NCBI RefSeq assembly: GCF_007860095.1
Contig: NZ_SJPT01000001.1
Coordinates: forward strand, 820,212 to 884,211
Length of the DNA: 64,000 bases
Reading direction: 5' to 3'
Source: Novipirellula galeiformis
Lineage (GTDB): Bacteria; Planctomycetota; Planctomycetia; Pirellulales; Pirellulaceae
A program made the translations under genes and the position numbers. Shown here piece by piece: positions 8,314 through 16,232 of this stretch (its first letter is position 1; each line of letters opens with the position of its first letter). The notes under the pieces are model-generated. The model ran no database searches and was not told the DNA's origin. It saw nothing but the letters and a program-made list of their open reading frames with translations.

Positions 8314-9723
8314 TCACGGTACCTCGACATAGTTGCCGGGGCCGTTCATTGTTGCGAGACGCTGTAAAGTTCTGACGTGAGAGCCGATTGCCATGCAATT
8401 GATTTGCGTGTTTTTACCACCGCTTCGATTTTGCTGTGTGACTTGGTCAACCACCGAAGGCGTAAACTCGCCGTCGGAAAGCAAGACGACGGCATCGGGT
8501 TTCAATTGAATGGCAAGTAGCAGAGCATCCAATGGATCCGTGCCACCCTTGGGCTCAATCGCCTGTAATTCGGTTTGTAATCGGCTTGCACCTTTCAATC
8601 CGGCACTGCGATAGCCACCACCGCGAATTTGTAACGCATTGGTATTGAACAGCAGCAACGCAAATTGTTGCTTGGCACTCATTTGCCCGACAGCGTCGAC
8701 AATCGCGGCTTGCGTGCGGTTAAAACGATCGCCCTGCATGCTGCTACTGCAATCGAGCACGTAGATGACGGAGGCCACGTCGGGAGGCAGTATGAGTAAA
8801 TTCTGAGGGCCTGTTTGCAGGGAGCTTCGCAAGACACCCACCTCCAAACGCTGGCCCGTCTTTTTATCTCGAATGTCGTCAAACCGAGAGTCGTTGCTGC
8901 CCAACGCGGATGCCAAATCGGTGGGCCCTGTACCGGCGGGGTGAACCACTTCCCAGCCGAGCAGGCCCTGACTGGTGCTCTTCGTTGTGGGCATCGGAGT
9001 GCTTGCCGTACGGGGGCTGCGCGGTAAAGCAACGCCGTTGTTTTTAGCGACGCCCACGCTCGCACCAGAGTGCGGTTGGGCGTCCGATGACATCGATTCG
9101 CTCGTCACGATACCGCTAGGTGGCGTTTGAGTTCGAAGTGAACCGCTCGAAGACGACCCGGCATGACGATACGGAGGTGAACGCGAAGGCAACGGGTTCG
9201 AAGACGACGCAGCATTGGAAGGAGACGCCGTCCCCGAACGGGATGTACCCCCTGCGTTTACAGCGGCGGGTAAAGTGCCTGTGAACGCGTTGGTAGTCTG
9301 GCCACCGGCCTGGGAGGACGAGGTGTTTGCTGAACCCGAGGCGATGCATTGGCCACTACTGCTGCTACATTTTCCGCCGATCATCGGAGAACGGCAATTT
9401 TTGCACACGGCATTTCGACGTGGCGGCGAAGATGATGAGGGTATCGGCCTCCCGATCGTTGCCGACGTCGGCGACGAGTCTATGGCGGTTTGCGTTAGGT
9501 CCGGCTTCGTTGAGTTCATCGCTGCCGGCGGTGTCACGGATGATCGAGAACTCGATTTCTTCTTTAGGGGCGTCAGCGACATCGAATGAAGGAAGCGGCG
9601 GAATAAAATCGATTGTGGTTCCGCAGCAGATTTTTCGGGTCGTGGTTCGTCGCCACATGCCAAACTCGTCGACATCACGGTGGTCATGATCCCCAAACGA
9701 AGCAATGGGCTTAATGTTCGCAT
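8314..9723 (-). CDS. von Willebrand factor A domain protein, last gene of the GTPase/MotAB-like operon
   Basis: Start at ATG 9723, one base after the stop of the preceding gene; a TTG at 9753 is rejected. The 469-residue product has a hydrophobic N-terminus (MRTLSPLLRLGIMTTVMSTS) followed by LAC, so it could be a lipoprotein or exported. A long Ser/Pro/Thr-rich linker contains the Cys pair CKNC plus two further Cys (about residues 105-130). A vWA domain fills the C-terminal 150 residues with an intact metal-dependent adhesion site: DCSSS at 324-328, GGTD at 393-396 and LSDGE around 415. vWA domains bind protein partners through the metal. Tight coupling to the membrane genes suggests it is the outermost or ligand-sensing part of the complex. 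Confidence 0.85.
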   Translation of the reverse strand: MRTLSPLLRLGIMTTVMSTSLACGDEPRPEKSAAEPQSILFRRFLHSMSLTPLKKKSSSRSSVTPPAAMNSTKPDLTQTAIDSSPTSATIGRPIPSSSSPPRRNAVCKNCRSPMIGGKCSSSSGQCIASGSANTSSSQAGGQTTNAFTGTLPAAVNAGGTSRSGTASPSNAASSSNPLPSRSPPYRHAGSSSSGSLRTQTPPSGIVTSESMSSDAQPHSGASVGVAKNNGVALPRSPRTASTPMPTTKSTSQGLLGWEVVHPAGTGPTDLASALGSNDSRFDDIRDKKTGQRLEVGVLRSSLQTGPQNLLILPPDVASVIYVLDCSSSMQGDRFNRTQAAIVDAVGQMSAKQQFALLLFNTNALQIRGGGYRSAGLKGASRLQTELQAIEPKGGTDPLDALLLAIQLKPDAVVLLSDGEFTPSVVDQVTQQNRSGGKNTQINCMAIGSHVRTLQRLATMNGPGNYVEVP

Positions 9724-9724
9724 T

Positions 9725-10630
9725 TTATTGAACACTTGAAGCTCCTCCGCCAAGGAATACGATTAACGTTTCGCCATCGGATTGTGGCCACAATTGATAG
9801 GGTACCCCTTGCTGGATCATCTGTTCACGCAATTTTTCGAATTCGTCGTAAGATTCGGGCCAGATCGCAATGGTCATGGAATAGGCTTGTGACTTCGCAT
9901 CCTGAATGAGGTTGCGGAACTCTTGTTCTGCGACGCCGCTCGCCAAGTCCCATCCCGCACCGGGAATGGGATGGACCTGAATGCCTTTATCGGCGTTGGT
10001 TTTGGTGGATACCTGCGTGCTATTGAATCCTTGGTCAAACAGTGCCGGCATTTTGGCCAGGTACAGCGAACCGTCTCGAACCAACAGTAGGACGGATGTC
10101 ATGTTGCTCGAACGTACGCGTGGCAGTCGCAAGGTTTGCTGTTTCGCCTCGGCAAGACTCGCGTAATCGGCTTGAGCCTTGTTCAGTTGCTTGGTCGCTT
10201 CGTCAAGCTGTTGCGGAATTCGCTCGTTTTCAGTTCGTTGTTCTGCGTTTTTTTCCAACGTTTGGGCAAGCATTCGACTTGCGTTCGTTTCTGCATTGAT
10301 CGAGGTGTCCAATTGTTCCTTAAGTTGACTCTGGATGTAAGTTAAAGTTTGCAGCTCGGAGTCGTCAACGATCGAGGTCGATTGGGGGAACGCCGCCAGC
10401 GACATCTGCAGTTGTTTATATTGTGCCGATGCATCTTCGAGTTCAGCCATCGCGATTCGGACTTGTTCGGGACTTGCATGCTCGCCTTCATTGTTTTCTG
10501 ATTTCACAATCGACTGGTTTTGAATCATGATTGCAAGTAAGATTGCAAGGAAGACGATGCCGCCGAAGGTATTGCAGATCGTGTCAAGGAAAAGGTCAAA
10601 ACTCGCGGTGGTATCTCGCTGGCTTCTCAT
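9725..10630 (-). CDS. MotB/ExbD-like single-pass membrane protein, second stator subunit
   Basis: Its ATG overlaps the stop of the upstream stator gene (ATGA), and its TAA is one base before the vWA start, so it is translationally coupled on both sides. The 301-residue protein begins SFDLFLDTICNTFGGIVFLA, a membrane helix with an Asp just inside it, the position of the proton-carrying Asp of MotB and ExbD. A coiled coil follows at about residues 50-165 (QLKEQLDTSINAETNAS and similar), then a globular C-terminus of about 120 residues ending near LWPQSDGETLIVFLGG. No OmpA-like peptidoglycan-binding motif is visible. Known family logic: MotA-type channels drive such stators with the proton gradient. 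Confidence 0.75.
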   Translation of the reverse strand: MRSQRDTTASFDLFLDTICNTFGGIVFLAILLAIMIQNQSIVKSENNEGEHASPEQVRIAMAELEDASAQYKQLQMSLAAFPQSTSIVDDSELQTLTYIQSQLKEQLDTSINAETNASRMLAQTLEKNAEQRTENERIPQQLDEATKQLNKAQADYASLAEAKQQTLRLPRVRSSNMTSVLLLVRDGSLYLAKMPALFDQGFNSTQVSTKTNADKGIQVHPIPGAGWDLASGVAEQEFRNLIQDAKSQAYSMTIAIWPESYDEFEKLREQMIQQGVPYQLWPQSDGETLIVFLGGGASSVQ

Positions 10631-11457
10631 GGCGTGATCTCCAGTTCGTAGCTCAGGCGTACGGCATGATTTCGCCCTACCACCGTGAAGCCATAACTTG
10701 CTTTGTTGCTCGTGGACAATTGTTCGACCGTTTGGAAGTCACTTGCCCCGTCAGGTTCCACCAGCACTAATAGATGACGATGGGACATGGGCGTGGTTGA
10801 AAACCACTTCTTGAGTTGGCTGAGTCGCTTGGGGCCTCGAAAGACTTTCGCAGATCGCGTTAACGCATCGCGAATCTCAATCCTCCCGGACCCTAGCGTG
10901 ATCAGAGTCAGGTAGCGTCCTGCTTCGATTTCATCCCGATAGATTGTTGATTCGTCGCCGAGAAGCACATTCGCTTGCTCTTGAATTTGCTCGGCTTTCT
11001 TTGTTTGTTCTTGGATTTGGTTCCGCTGGGATGCAAGCTGAGCGGATTGTTCGCTTAGACGCGCCGTTTCTGCGTTGGCGATCGTGTTCTCCGCAGCAAG
11101 CTGGTTCGTCTTAGCGTCGGAAGTTTCGATTTGAGATTCGAGTGAGACATTCTGTTGTTTTAACTGCTCGACCTTGTCCTCAATGTTAAACGCGTTGACG
11201 TCCGAGGAACGGTTGGTCGCTTGAAAGCGTTCCGTGAGTTCGGATTCGATTTGTTCAATCTGCTGACGCAGCGTTGCGATCGTTTCGACGATCGGTTGGA
11301 TGTCTTCGGTGGGGGCCGTACTGGCGGTTTCCACCCGCTGTGCTAGTTCAAGAACCAAGATCAGCGTGATCAAGATAAAAATGCCAACCACCGCAGTGAT
11401 GATATCTTGAAAAGCGAAAAACGAGATTCCGGGCCCCGTGTTGCGACGTTTTGCCAT
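10627..11457 (-). CDS. MotB/ExbD-like single-pass membrane protein, first stator subunit
   Basis: The gene starts 12 bp after the MotA-like gene and overlaps the next gene by four bases. The 276-residue product starts MAKRRNTGPGISFFAFQDII, leading into a helix TAVVGIFILITLILVLEL with Asp at residue 18, as in ExbD and MotB. A strongly predicted coiled coil covers roughly residues 50-165 (many Gln, Glu and Ala, e.g. EQLKQQNVSLESQIETSD). The C-terminal 100 residues form a compact alpha/beta segment with RHLLVLVEPDGASDFQTVEQ. It resembles the second stator gene in plan but not in sequence. Having two different B-type subunits beside one A-type channel suggests a heteromeric stator. Confidence 0.78.
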   Translation of the reverse strand: MAKRRNTGPGISFFAFQDIITAVVGIFILITLILVLELAQRVETASTAPTEDIQPIVETIATLRQQIEQIESELTERFQATNRSSDVNAFNIEDKVEQLKQQNVSLESQIETSDAKTNQLAAENTIANAETARLSEQSAQLASQRNQIQEQTKKAEQIQEQANVLLGDESTIYRDEIEAGRYLTLITLGSGRIEIRDALTRSAKVFRGPKRLSQLKKWFSTTPMSHRHLLVLVEPDGASDFQTVEQLSTSNKASYGFTVVGRNHAVRLSYELEITP

Positions 11458-11469
11458 CGGACTCGTCCC

Positions 11470-12348
11470 CTAGGCTTCCCGCGTTTGTTCGTAAGGTAGG
11501 ATCTTGATGCGGCTCACGATTTGCTTCAAACAATAGTCTTGGCAATCGTCTAGAAACATCTCTTCTGCTTTACGCTGCGACGTGATCCAGAGCTGTATCA
11601 CCAGCGCTACCACTAGAGCCAATAGCGTCGTTTCAAAAGCGGTGCTCAACCCTCCGGTGACTTCTTTTAAAGAGCCGACAATCCCGGCAACGTCCGATTG
11701 CTTGTCGAGTAAGCTGCTGAAATTGCCAATCGCCCCGGCTAATCCCAACACGGTGCCGATAAACCCCAGCACCGGAATGGCCCACAGAAAGCCACCTAAA
11801 GTCGCAAAGGATGTTTGGTGTGACGATTCATCACGCTCCGCACTGGCTCGCAAAATGTCGTCGATGTCGCTGACGCGGCCTAGGTTTTTTAGATTCGAAA
11901 GAGCAATCAAGATGCGGTTGTAAACTAGAAAACGATTTGGATCATCGGCCAACGCATGGATGTTGCGGATCACATGATCGGCGGTTTGACTGGTCAATAC
12001 GAACTCATGATTCTCAGGAATGACGGCATGATCGAGGGCTTTACGTTGAATCGATAGCTTGCCGCGTTTAAGTAGCAAGATCACGATGCTCCAAAACCCA
12101 AGCAGCACCGTCGCATGTTGGGTCGGCCCACGCTCCAGTAGCATCGCTCGAAAATAATGCTCCGGCATCAAATGAACACCTGCGAAAAATGACGTTGTCA
12201 GCACCAACGCAATGATCCCCGAGAAACCAGTGTTGACAGCGGTTCCGTTTCCAGCCCCGACGCCAAATTTACGTTCCGGATCCGATTTGGCCACACTCAA
12301 CGGGCGCGGAAGTGGTGGGGCAGCTGGAGAGCGAGGAGGTAGACTCAT
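11470..12348 (-). CDS. MotA/TolQ/ExbB proton channel family protein
   Basis: The ATG lies two bases after the stop of the GYF_2 gene. The 292-residue product has a Pro-rich N-terminus (about 30 residues) and two early helices (GFSGIIALVLTTSFFAGVHL and TVLLGFWSIVILLLKRG). A cytoplasmic stretch follows, then the family signature: TLGGFLWAIPVLGFIGTVLG and GLSTAFETTLLALVVALVIQ. This is the pattern of TolQ/ExbB, with the conserved G-x-x-G-T-V-x-G and T-A-x-x-T-T-x-x-G/A-L positions. It is an inner-membrane channel that converts ion flow into movement of B-type partners, here the two genes just downstream. It lacks the long cytoplasmic tail known from ZorA of Zorya systems. Confidence 0.9.
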   Translation of the reverse strand: MSLPPRSPAAPPLPRPLSVAKSDPERKFGVGAGNGTAVNTGFSGIIALVLTTSFFAGVHLMPEHYFRAMLLERGPTQHATVLLGFWSIVILLLKRGKLSIQRKALDHAVIPENHEFVLTSQTADHVIRNIHALADDPNRFLVYNRILIALSNLKNLGRVSDIDDILRASAERDESSHQTSFATLGGFLWAIPVLGFIGTVLGLAGAIGNFSSLLDKQSDVAGIVGSLKEVTGGLSTAFETTLLALVVALVIQLWITSQRKAEEMFLDDCQDYCLKQIVSRIKILPYEQTREA

Positions 12349-12350
12349 AC

Positions 12351-13331
12351 TTAGTTCACTGCGTTGGAAGCCGCTGCGGCCATGACAAGGATCAGTACCG
12401 CAGTACCGACGAACAAAACGAGGAAAACGATGAAGACGGTCGCACTGTACCTCCAGAATGTGTATAGCTTCTGAATCGCCAACCCCAGGTGCACCATATT
12501 GCGCTGGCGATTGAGTGTCTTCAGGCTGGTGGCGTAATTCAATAGCAAGATCGCTCCAGCGATAAAGACGCCACAGTTAACCAGCCCCGATAAACCATAG
12601 ATGACCGAATAGGAACCGCCACGGGGAAACCATTTGGCATCCGCACCGACCACCATTGCGGTAACGAAATAGAGGACCGCAAAACCCGAACCCACGAGCG
12701 TGAAAATACTGAGCATCAACACCCAGGGACGGTGACGGAGGAATTGCTCACATACGTCTGCGGGAACCGAAGAGGTTGTGCCTCCGCTGGATACGGATTG
12801 GGCAACAGAATTGCCGTCTGGTTCGGTGACCGCCGCAGTGGTCGGAGCAAAGCGTTCCGGCATGCAAACGCTGGCCGGTCGCCAATCGTCGTAGCCCGCA
12901 CGCCATACCAACGTGTCGCGATGCACATCGCCGGTGCTAATCCACTGGACGAGCGTCTGGGAATTGATCGGGCCTTGGTTATCGCCGTTGACGTGCGCGT
13001 ACCACTGCACTCCATCCTCTGGCATCTGTCCGGGAATCGGTGCCGAAGTGGTCGAGGAGGGCTGGGCTGTCGCGTTCTGGGGCGTTGAGGTTCCTCGCGA
13101 TGGCGCGCTGGAGGTCGTTGCCGGGACGGTTGCGACCGCTTGAGGTTGATCTTGGTTTCGCTTTTGGAAAATGTCACCAAACGCTTCAGCACGCTGCCAT
13201 GCCAAACCATCGGACGACAATTCGTGCATCCGCGTGATTTGACCCCGGCGGATCAGTTCGCGAACTTTAGTATCGGTAAGCGGGCCTAACGTTTTGCCTT
13301 TGAAACGAACGTAGATGCGGTCATCACTCAT
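12351..13331 (-). CDS. Double GYF_2 domain (DUF4339) membrane protein
   Basis: Two copies of the GYF_2 fold are visible in the 326-residue product. The first spans residues 5-55 (IYVRFKGKTLGPLTDTKVRE then RRGQITRMHELSSDG). The second spans about 105-165 (VQWYAHVNGDNQGPINSQTL, then DTLVWRAGYDDWRPAS). GP, a G-x-I/V turn and a Trp near the end are the family's marks. Two or more helices follow (PWVLMLSIFTLVGSGFAVLYF; LSGLVNCGVFIAGAILLLNY; FIVFLVLFVGTAVLILVMAA). GYF domains bind proline-rich peptides in known cases, and the upstream GAP1-like protein carries a strongly Pro-rich linker, a natural candidate partner (inference). It lies in the operon between the large bitopic protein and the channel. 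Confidence 0.85.
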   Translation of the reverse strand: MSDDRIYVRFKGKTLGPLTDTKVRELIRRGQITRMHELSSDGLAWQRAEAFGDIFQKRNQDQPQAVATVPATTSSAPSRGTSTPQNATAQPSSTTSAPIPGQMPEDGVQWYAHVNGDNQGPINSQTLVQWISTGDVHRDTLVWRAGYDDWRPASVCMPERFAPTTAAVTEPDGNSVAQSVSSGGTTSSVPADVCEQFLRHRPWVLMLSIFTLVGSGFAVLYFVTAMVVGADAKWFPRGGSYSVIYGLSGLVNCGVFIAGAILLLNYATSLKTLNRQRNMVHLGLAIQKLYTFWRYSATVFIVFLVLFVGTAVLILVMAAAASNAVN

Positions 13332-13337
13332 GGGTAT

Positions 13338-16232
13338 TTACTTTGGATAAGAAAAAATGGGTCTTCCGGCGACGAGGTCCGCGTGAGAGTCCGACAATCG
13401 CGGTTGCCCCGCCTTCATTTCGCCCACGGAGACCCACTCCGCCTTGGTTTTGTCGCGTGGCGACGGGCGAACGATTGCCAAATTACAATCCGACTCCGGA
13501 GGGAGTTGGAGTTGCGGAGCGATTTGCCCACTGGTATTTCGGACGAGGATCCCCACCCATTCAAACCGTTGGTTACGAATCTGTGGAGCGATGGTTTTGG
13601 GGTTGGGACGTTCGGAATACAGACTCGCTAGTCGCGGAATCAATTCTTGTTCAATCGGTGGCGTAAACGTTGTGTTCTGGTTTGTTGGCTCATACCAATT
13701 TGCGATCTCGACATTGCGTTCCTTTAGCAATTGCAATTCGTTGACCAGGTTCGTGGACAAGTAATCGCTTCCCTCGCACGCTCCACTTAACAAATGTTGA
13801 AGCAACATTTCTTTGATTTGACCGTCAAGGTTTTCACGTTTTCTCAGGGTTGCTACCAGTTTTAGGAACTCGCCATCCCAGTCATCTAGTAATTGATTGT
13901 GCTGAGTTTGGTAGGCGACGAGCAGGTTGTGGATCGTTGCGTAGGGTTCTTTGTGAACGACGTACTCTCCGGTTAACAGTTGCGTTGCAACCGCTCCGGT
14001 ATCGTTGGTCACGACCTCGATGCTTCGCTGTTTGCTTGGTCCCTCGGGAAACGGACCAAAGCGGTCTTTGCTTCTCTGTTCGAAATAGGTTTTATAAATG
14101 AAGTGGCGGTTGCCGTTGCCATTGGACTCCACCACCGTAAACAGGTCGGCGATCACGGTATCGGGTAATCCACCGAGGACATTCTTGAGGATGCTACGAC
14201 GCTCGTCATATCGATCCAAACGGTCCATCGCCAATGCAGGCAGTTGAATAAGTGATTGATTGACCTGGGATTGCATCGCTGACTTGGAACTTTGCATCTG
14301 CATCATATTTCTCTCAGATAAAGTCGACTGAAGCGGTTTTACAACCGCGTCGACGTATTCGTTCCAGCTCAATGCCTGATCCCATATGGAGCGTTCTTCG
14401 GCGACGCGTTTGAATTCCTCCGCCATTGACGATTCAGGTAAACGCGAGGCAAATCGTTTCATTTCGGTGGCGAGTTGATCGAGTGACTTCGCCTCCAGCA
14501 ATGAGCTCAACAAGCGGCTTTCTTCCTCAACGCGTCCCATTTTCTTTTCAATCGCATTTCGCATCGAGATCACGCGTGGGCGAACCGAAGCAATTTGATT
14601 GCGAGCCGAGGTGGAGGCGCGAAGGTAGGAGCTTTGTAGTGAAGTCAATTCGTCGAGAACGTCGCCGAGCTGCAGTCGTGCGTCCTGGTTTGCCGGGCCA
14701 CGTTCAATCGTCTCGACTCGCTCGTGAATGGCCGTTAATTGTGCGAGCAATTGTTCGGTATGCTGGGACGCGATGGCAGATTCCCAATCGCTTTTACGTC
14801 GCTGCATGACGAAGACTTTGCCCCGTTCTTCGTCACTTTGGGCAAGCTCCTCCGCTCGGTGGAGTGCGGATAAATCAATATCGGAATCGAGCTCTGCGTC
14901 GGCTTCCGCCAAGTACTTTTCAAACTGAGCTTGACGCTCCTGATTTTGATTGATTCGCGATTGCAATTGTCCAGCAAACGAGGCGATCTCGGGAGTCGCG
15001 GCGAGCTGAGGATCGACTGCTGCTAGCTTGTTGTAGAAGGTGCTAGCGCCGTCGAGGTTGTCGCTATCCAGCAGCGATTGAAATTCGCTGGCTGTCTTGG
15101 CGATCCGCTTCTGTTGAGCCGACTCCAGTTGCCACCAAATCAAGGCAACGATCAGAATCGTCGCGGTCGCGAGGATCGCAGAGATGATTGCCTGGAATCG
15201 CCGCTTCTTGGTGAGTTGCAGTTCTTCAACGACGACATGATAGCGTTGGACCAATTCCTCTGGAGGCGGTTCGTCGTACAGGCTCGTTTGTTGATAGGCT
15301 CTTTCCAGATCATCAAGCGATAGCTTACGGTCGAGTGCCGATTCTAATTTGCCAATTGCCGCGGCGCGTTGGTTGCGTCGCAACGTCTCGCGATCCACTT
15401 CTTCGAGCCATAAGATCACGGGCTCGACCTGTTCGCGAAGCGCTGCGGGAAGCGGCGAACTCAATTGTTGGAGCAATTCGTTCCAAACCGTGAGTTGTTG
15501 GCGAGCGGTGGGCTCATCGAATTCACAAAATGCATCGTAGAGGGTGGTCGCGACGCTTTCGAGCTGCGCCAGTGTTTGAGAATCCGCGAGACGAGTGAGC
15601 GCCGCCTGAACTTGTTTGGCGATCTTTGCATCGGGACGAATGCGCCAAGCCGTTTGAGTCAGCTCTTCTTGCAGGCTGCGTAGCGTTTTAGGGTCTGCGG
15701 TGGAAATCAAGCGGGGGGCTTCGGTGGCGATTTGTTTATGCCGAACCTTTTCCCAGCTCTCAATATCCTCTTCCCAAACACTCGAACTCGCATCGACCTC
15801 GGCAATCCGCCGCAAGATTTTTAATCGCCAAGCGAGCGGAGCCCGGGCAATTGCCAGTCGACGGTGCCGCTTCAGTAGCGACTCGATCGGCTGGGTTTCG
15901 ACGATTGCTTCATTGAGCTGCTCCACATGATCGTGGTTGAGCGTCGGCGGAACGGGGATGTCGAGGAACTGCAAGATGTCGAACCAGCCCTCCAACTCCG
16001 CTTCGGGTATGTCAAGTTTGATTGCGTCGTCGATCGCATTGGGAGGGACGGAGGCTGATTGGATTGCCTCGCTACGCAGTCCCTTGTGCAGTAATGCGAC
16101 GGCCGCAGAGAGTCGGCCATTGACGCGTGTGACCTCGACGGCATAGGTCGCCGCCAGCGGTCGCAACGCCGCTTCGGAAATCCCGTCACGTTTGGCAAGC
16201 GATTGCCGAATCAATTCAACGATCGTCGCCAT
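13338..16232 (-). CDS. Large bitopic coiled-coil protein of unknown family
   Basis: The ATG shares its A with the TAA of the upstream gene (TAATG), showing translational coupling. The 964-residue product has no signal peptide. Residues 1-345 are helical and hydrophilic (for example LNEAIVETQPIESLLKRHRR), residues 346-368 are one membrane helix (FQAIISAILATATILIVALI), and about 600 residues follow, rich in Gln, Glu and Leu with long heptad-like stretches. The end is more globular (YEPTNQNTTF, then PQLQLPPESDCNLAIVRPSP). Positive charge before the helix (KKRR) predicts that the N-terminus is cytoplasmic and the coil periplasmic. I recognise no domain. Its topology matches that of the GAP1-like protein, so the two may run side by side across the membrane. 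Confidence 0.8.
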   Translation of the reverse strand: MATIVELIRQSLAKRDGISEAALRPLAATYAVEVTRVNGRLSAAVALLHKGLRSEAIQSASVPPNAIDDAIKLDIPEAELEGWFDILQFLDIPVPPTLNHDHVEQLNEAIVETQPIESLLKRHRRLAIARAPLAWRLKILRRIAEVDASSSVWEEDIESWEKVRHKQIATEAPRLISTADPKTLRSLQEELTQTAWRIRPDAKIAKQVQAALTRLADSQTLAQLESVATTLYDAFCEFDEPTARQQLTVWNELLQQLSSPLPAALREQVEPVILWLEEVDRETLRRNQRAAAIGKLESALDRKLSLDDLERAYQQTSLYDEPPPEELVQRYHVVVEELQLTKKRRFQAIISAILATATILIVALIWWQLESAQQKRIAKTASEFQSLLDSDNLDGASTFYNKLAAVDPQLAATPEIASFAGQLQSRINQNQERQAQFEKYLAEADAELDSDIDLSALHRAEELAQSDEERGKVFVMQRRKSDWESAIASQHTEQLLAQLTAIHERVETIERGPANQDARLQLGDVLDELTSLQSSYLRASTSARNQIASVRPRVISMRNAIEKKMGRVEEESRLLSSLLEAKSLDQLATEMKRFASRLPESSMAEEFKRVAEERSIWDQALSWNEYVDAVVKPLQSTLSERNMMQMQSSKSAMQSQVNQSLIQLPALAMDRLDRYDERRSILKNVLGGLPDTVIADLFTVVESNGNGNRHFIYKTYFEQRSKDRFGPFPEGPSKQRSIEVVTNDTGAVATQLLTGEYVVHKEPYATIHNLLVAYQTQHNQLLDDWDGEFLKLVATLRKRENLDGQIKEMLLQHLLSGACEGSDYLSTNLVNELQLLKERNVEIANWYEPTNQNTTFTPPIEQELIPRLASLYSERPNPKTIAPQIRNQRFEWVGILVRNTSGQIAPQLQLPPESDCNLAIVRPSPRDKTKAEWVSVGEMKAGQPRLSDSHADLVAGRPIFSYPK

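Noticed and set aside
9365-9658. A second minus-strand frame inside the vWA gene that reads protein-like (FIPPLPSFDVADAPKEEIEF).
   Set aside because: The main frame is continuous from the signal-like start to the vWA domain with conserved Cys residues; a stop in the alternative frame and lack of a start make it a probable shadow. A double compensating frameshift cannot be fully excluded.
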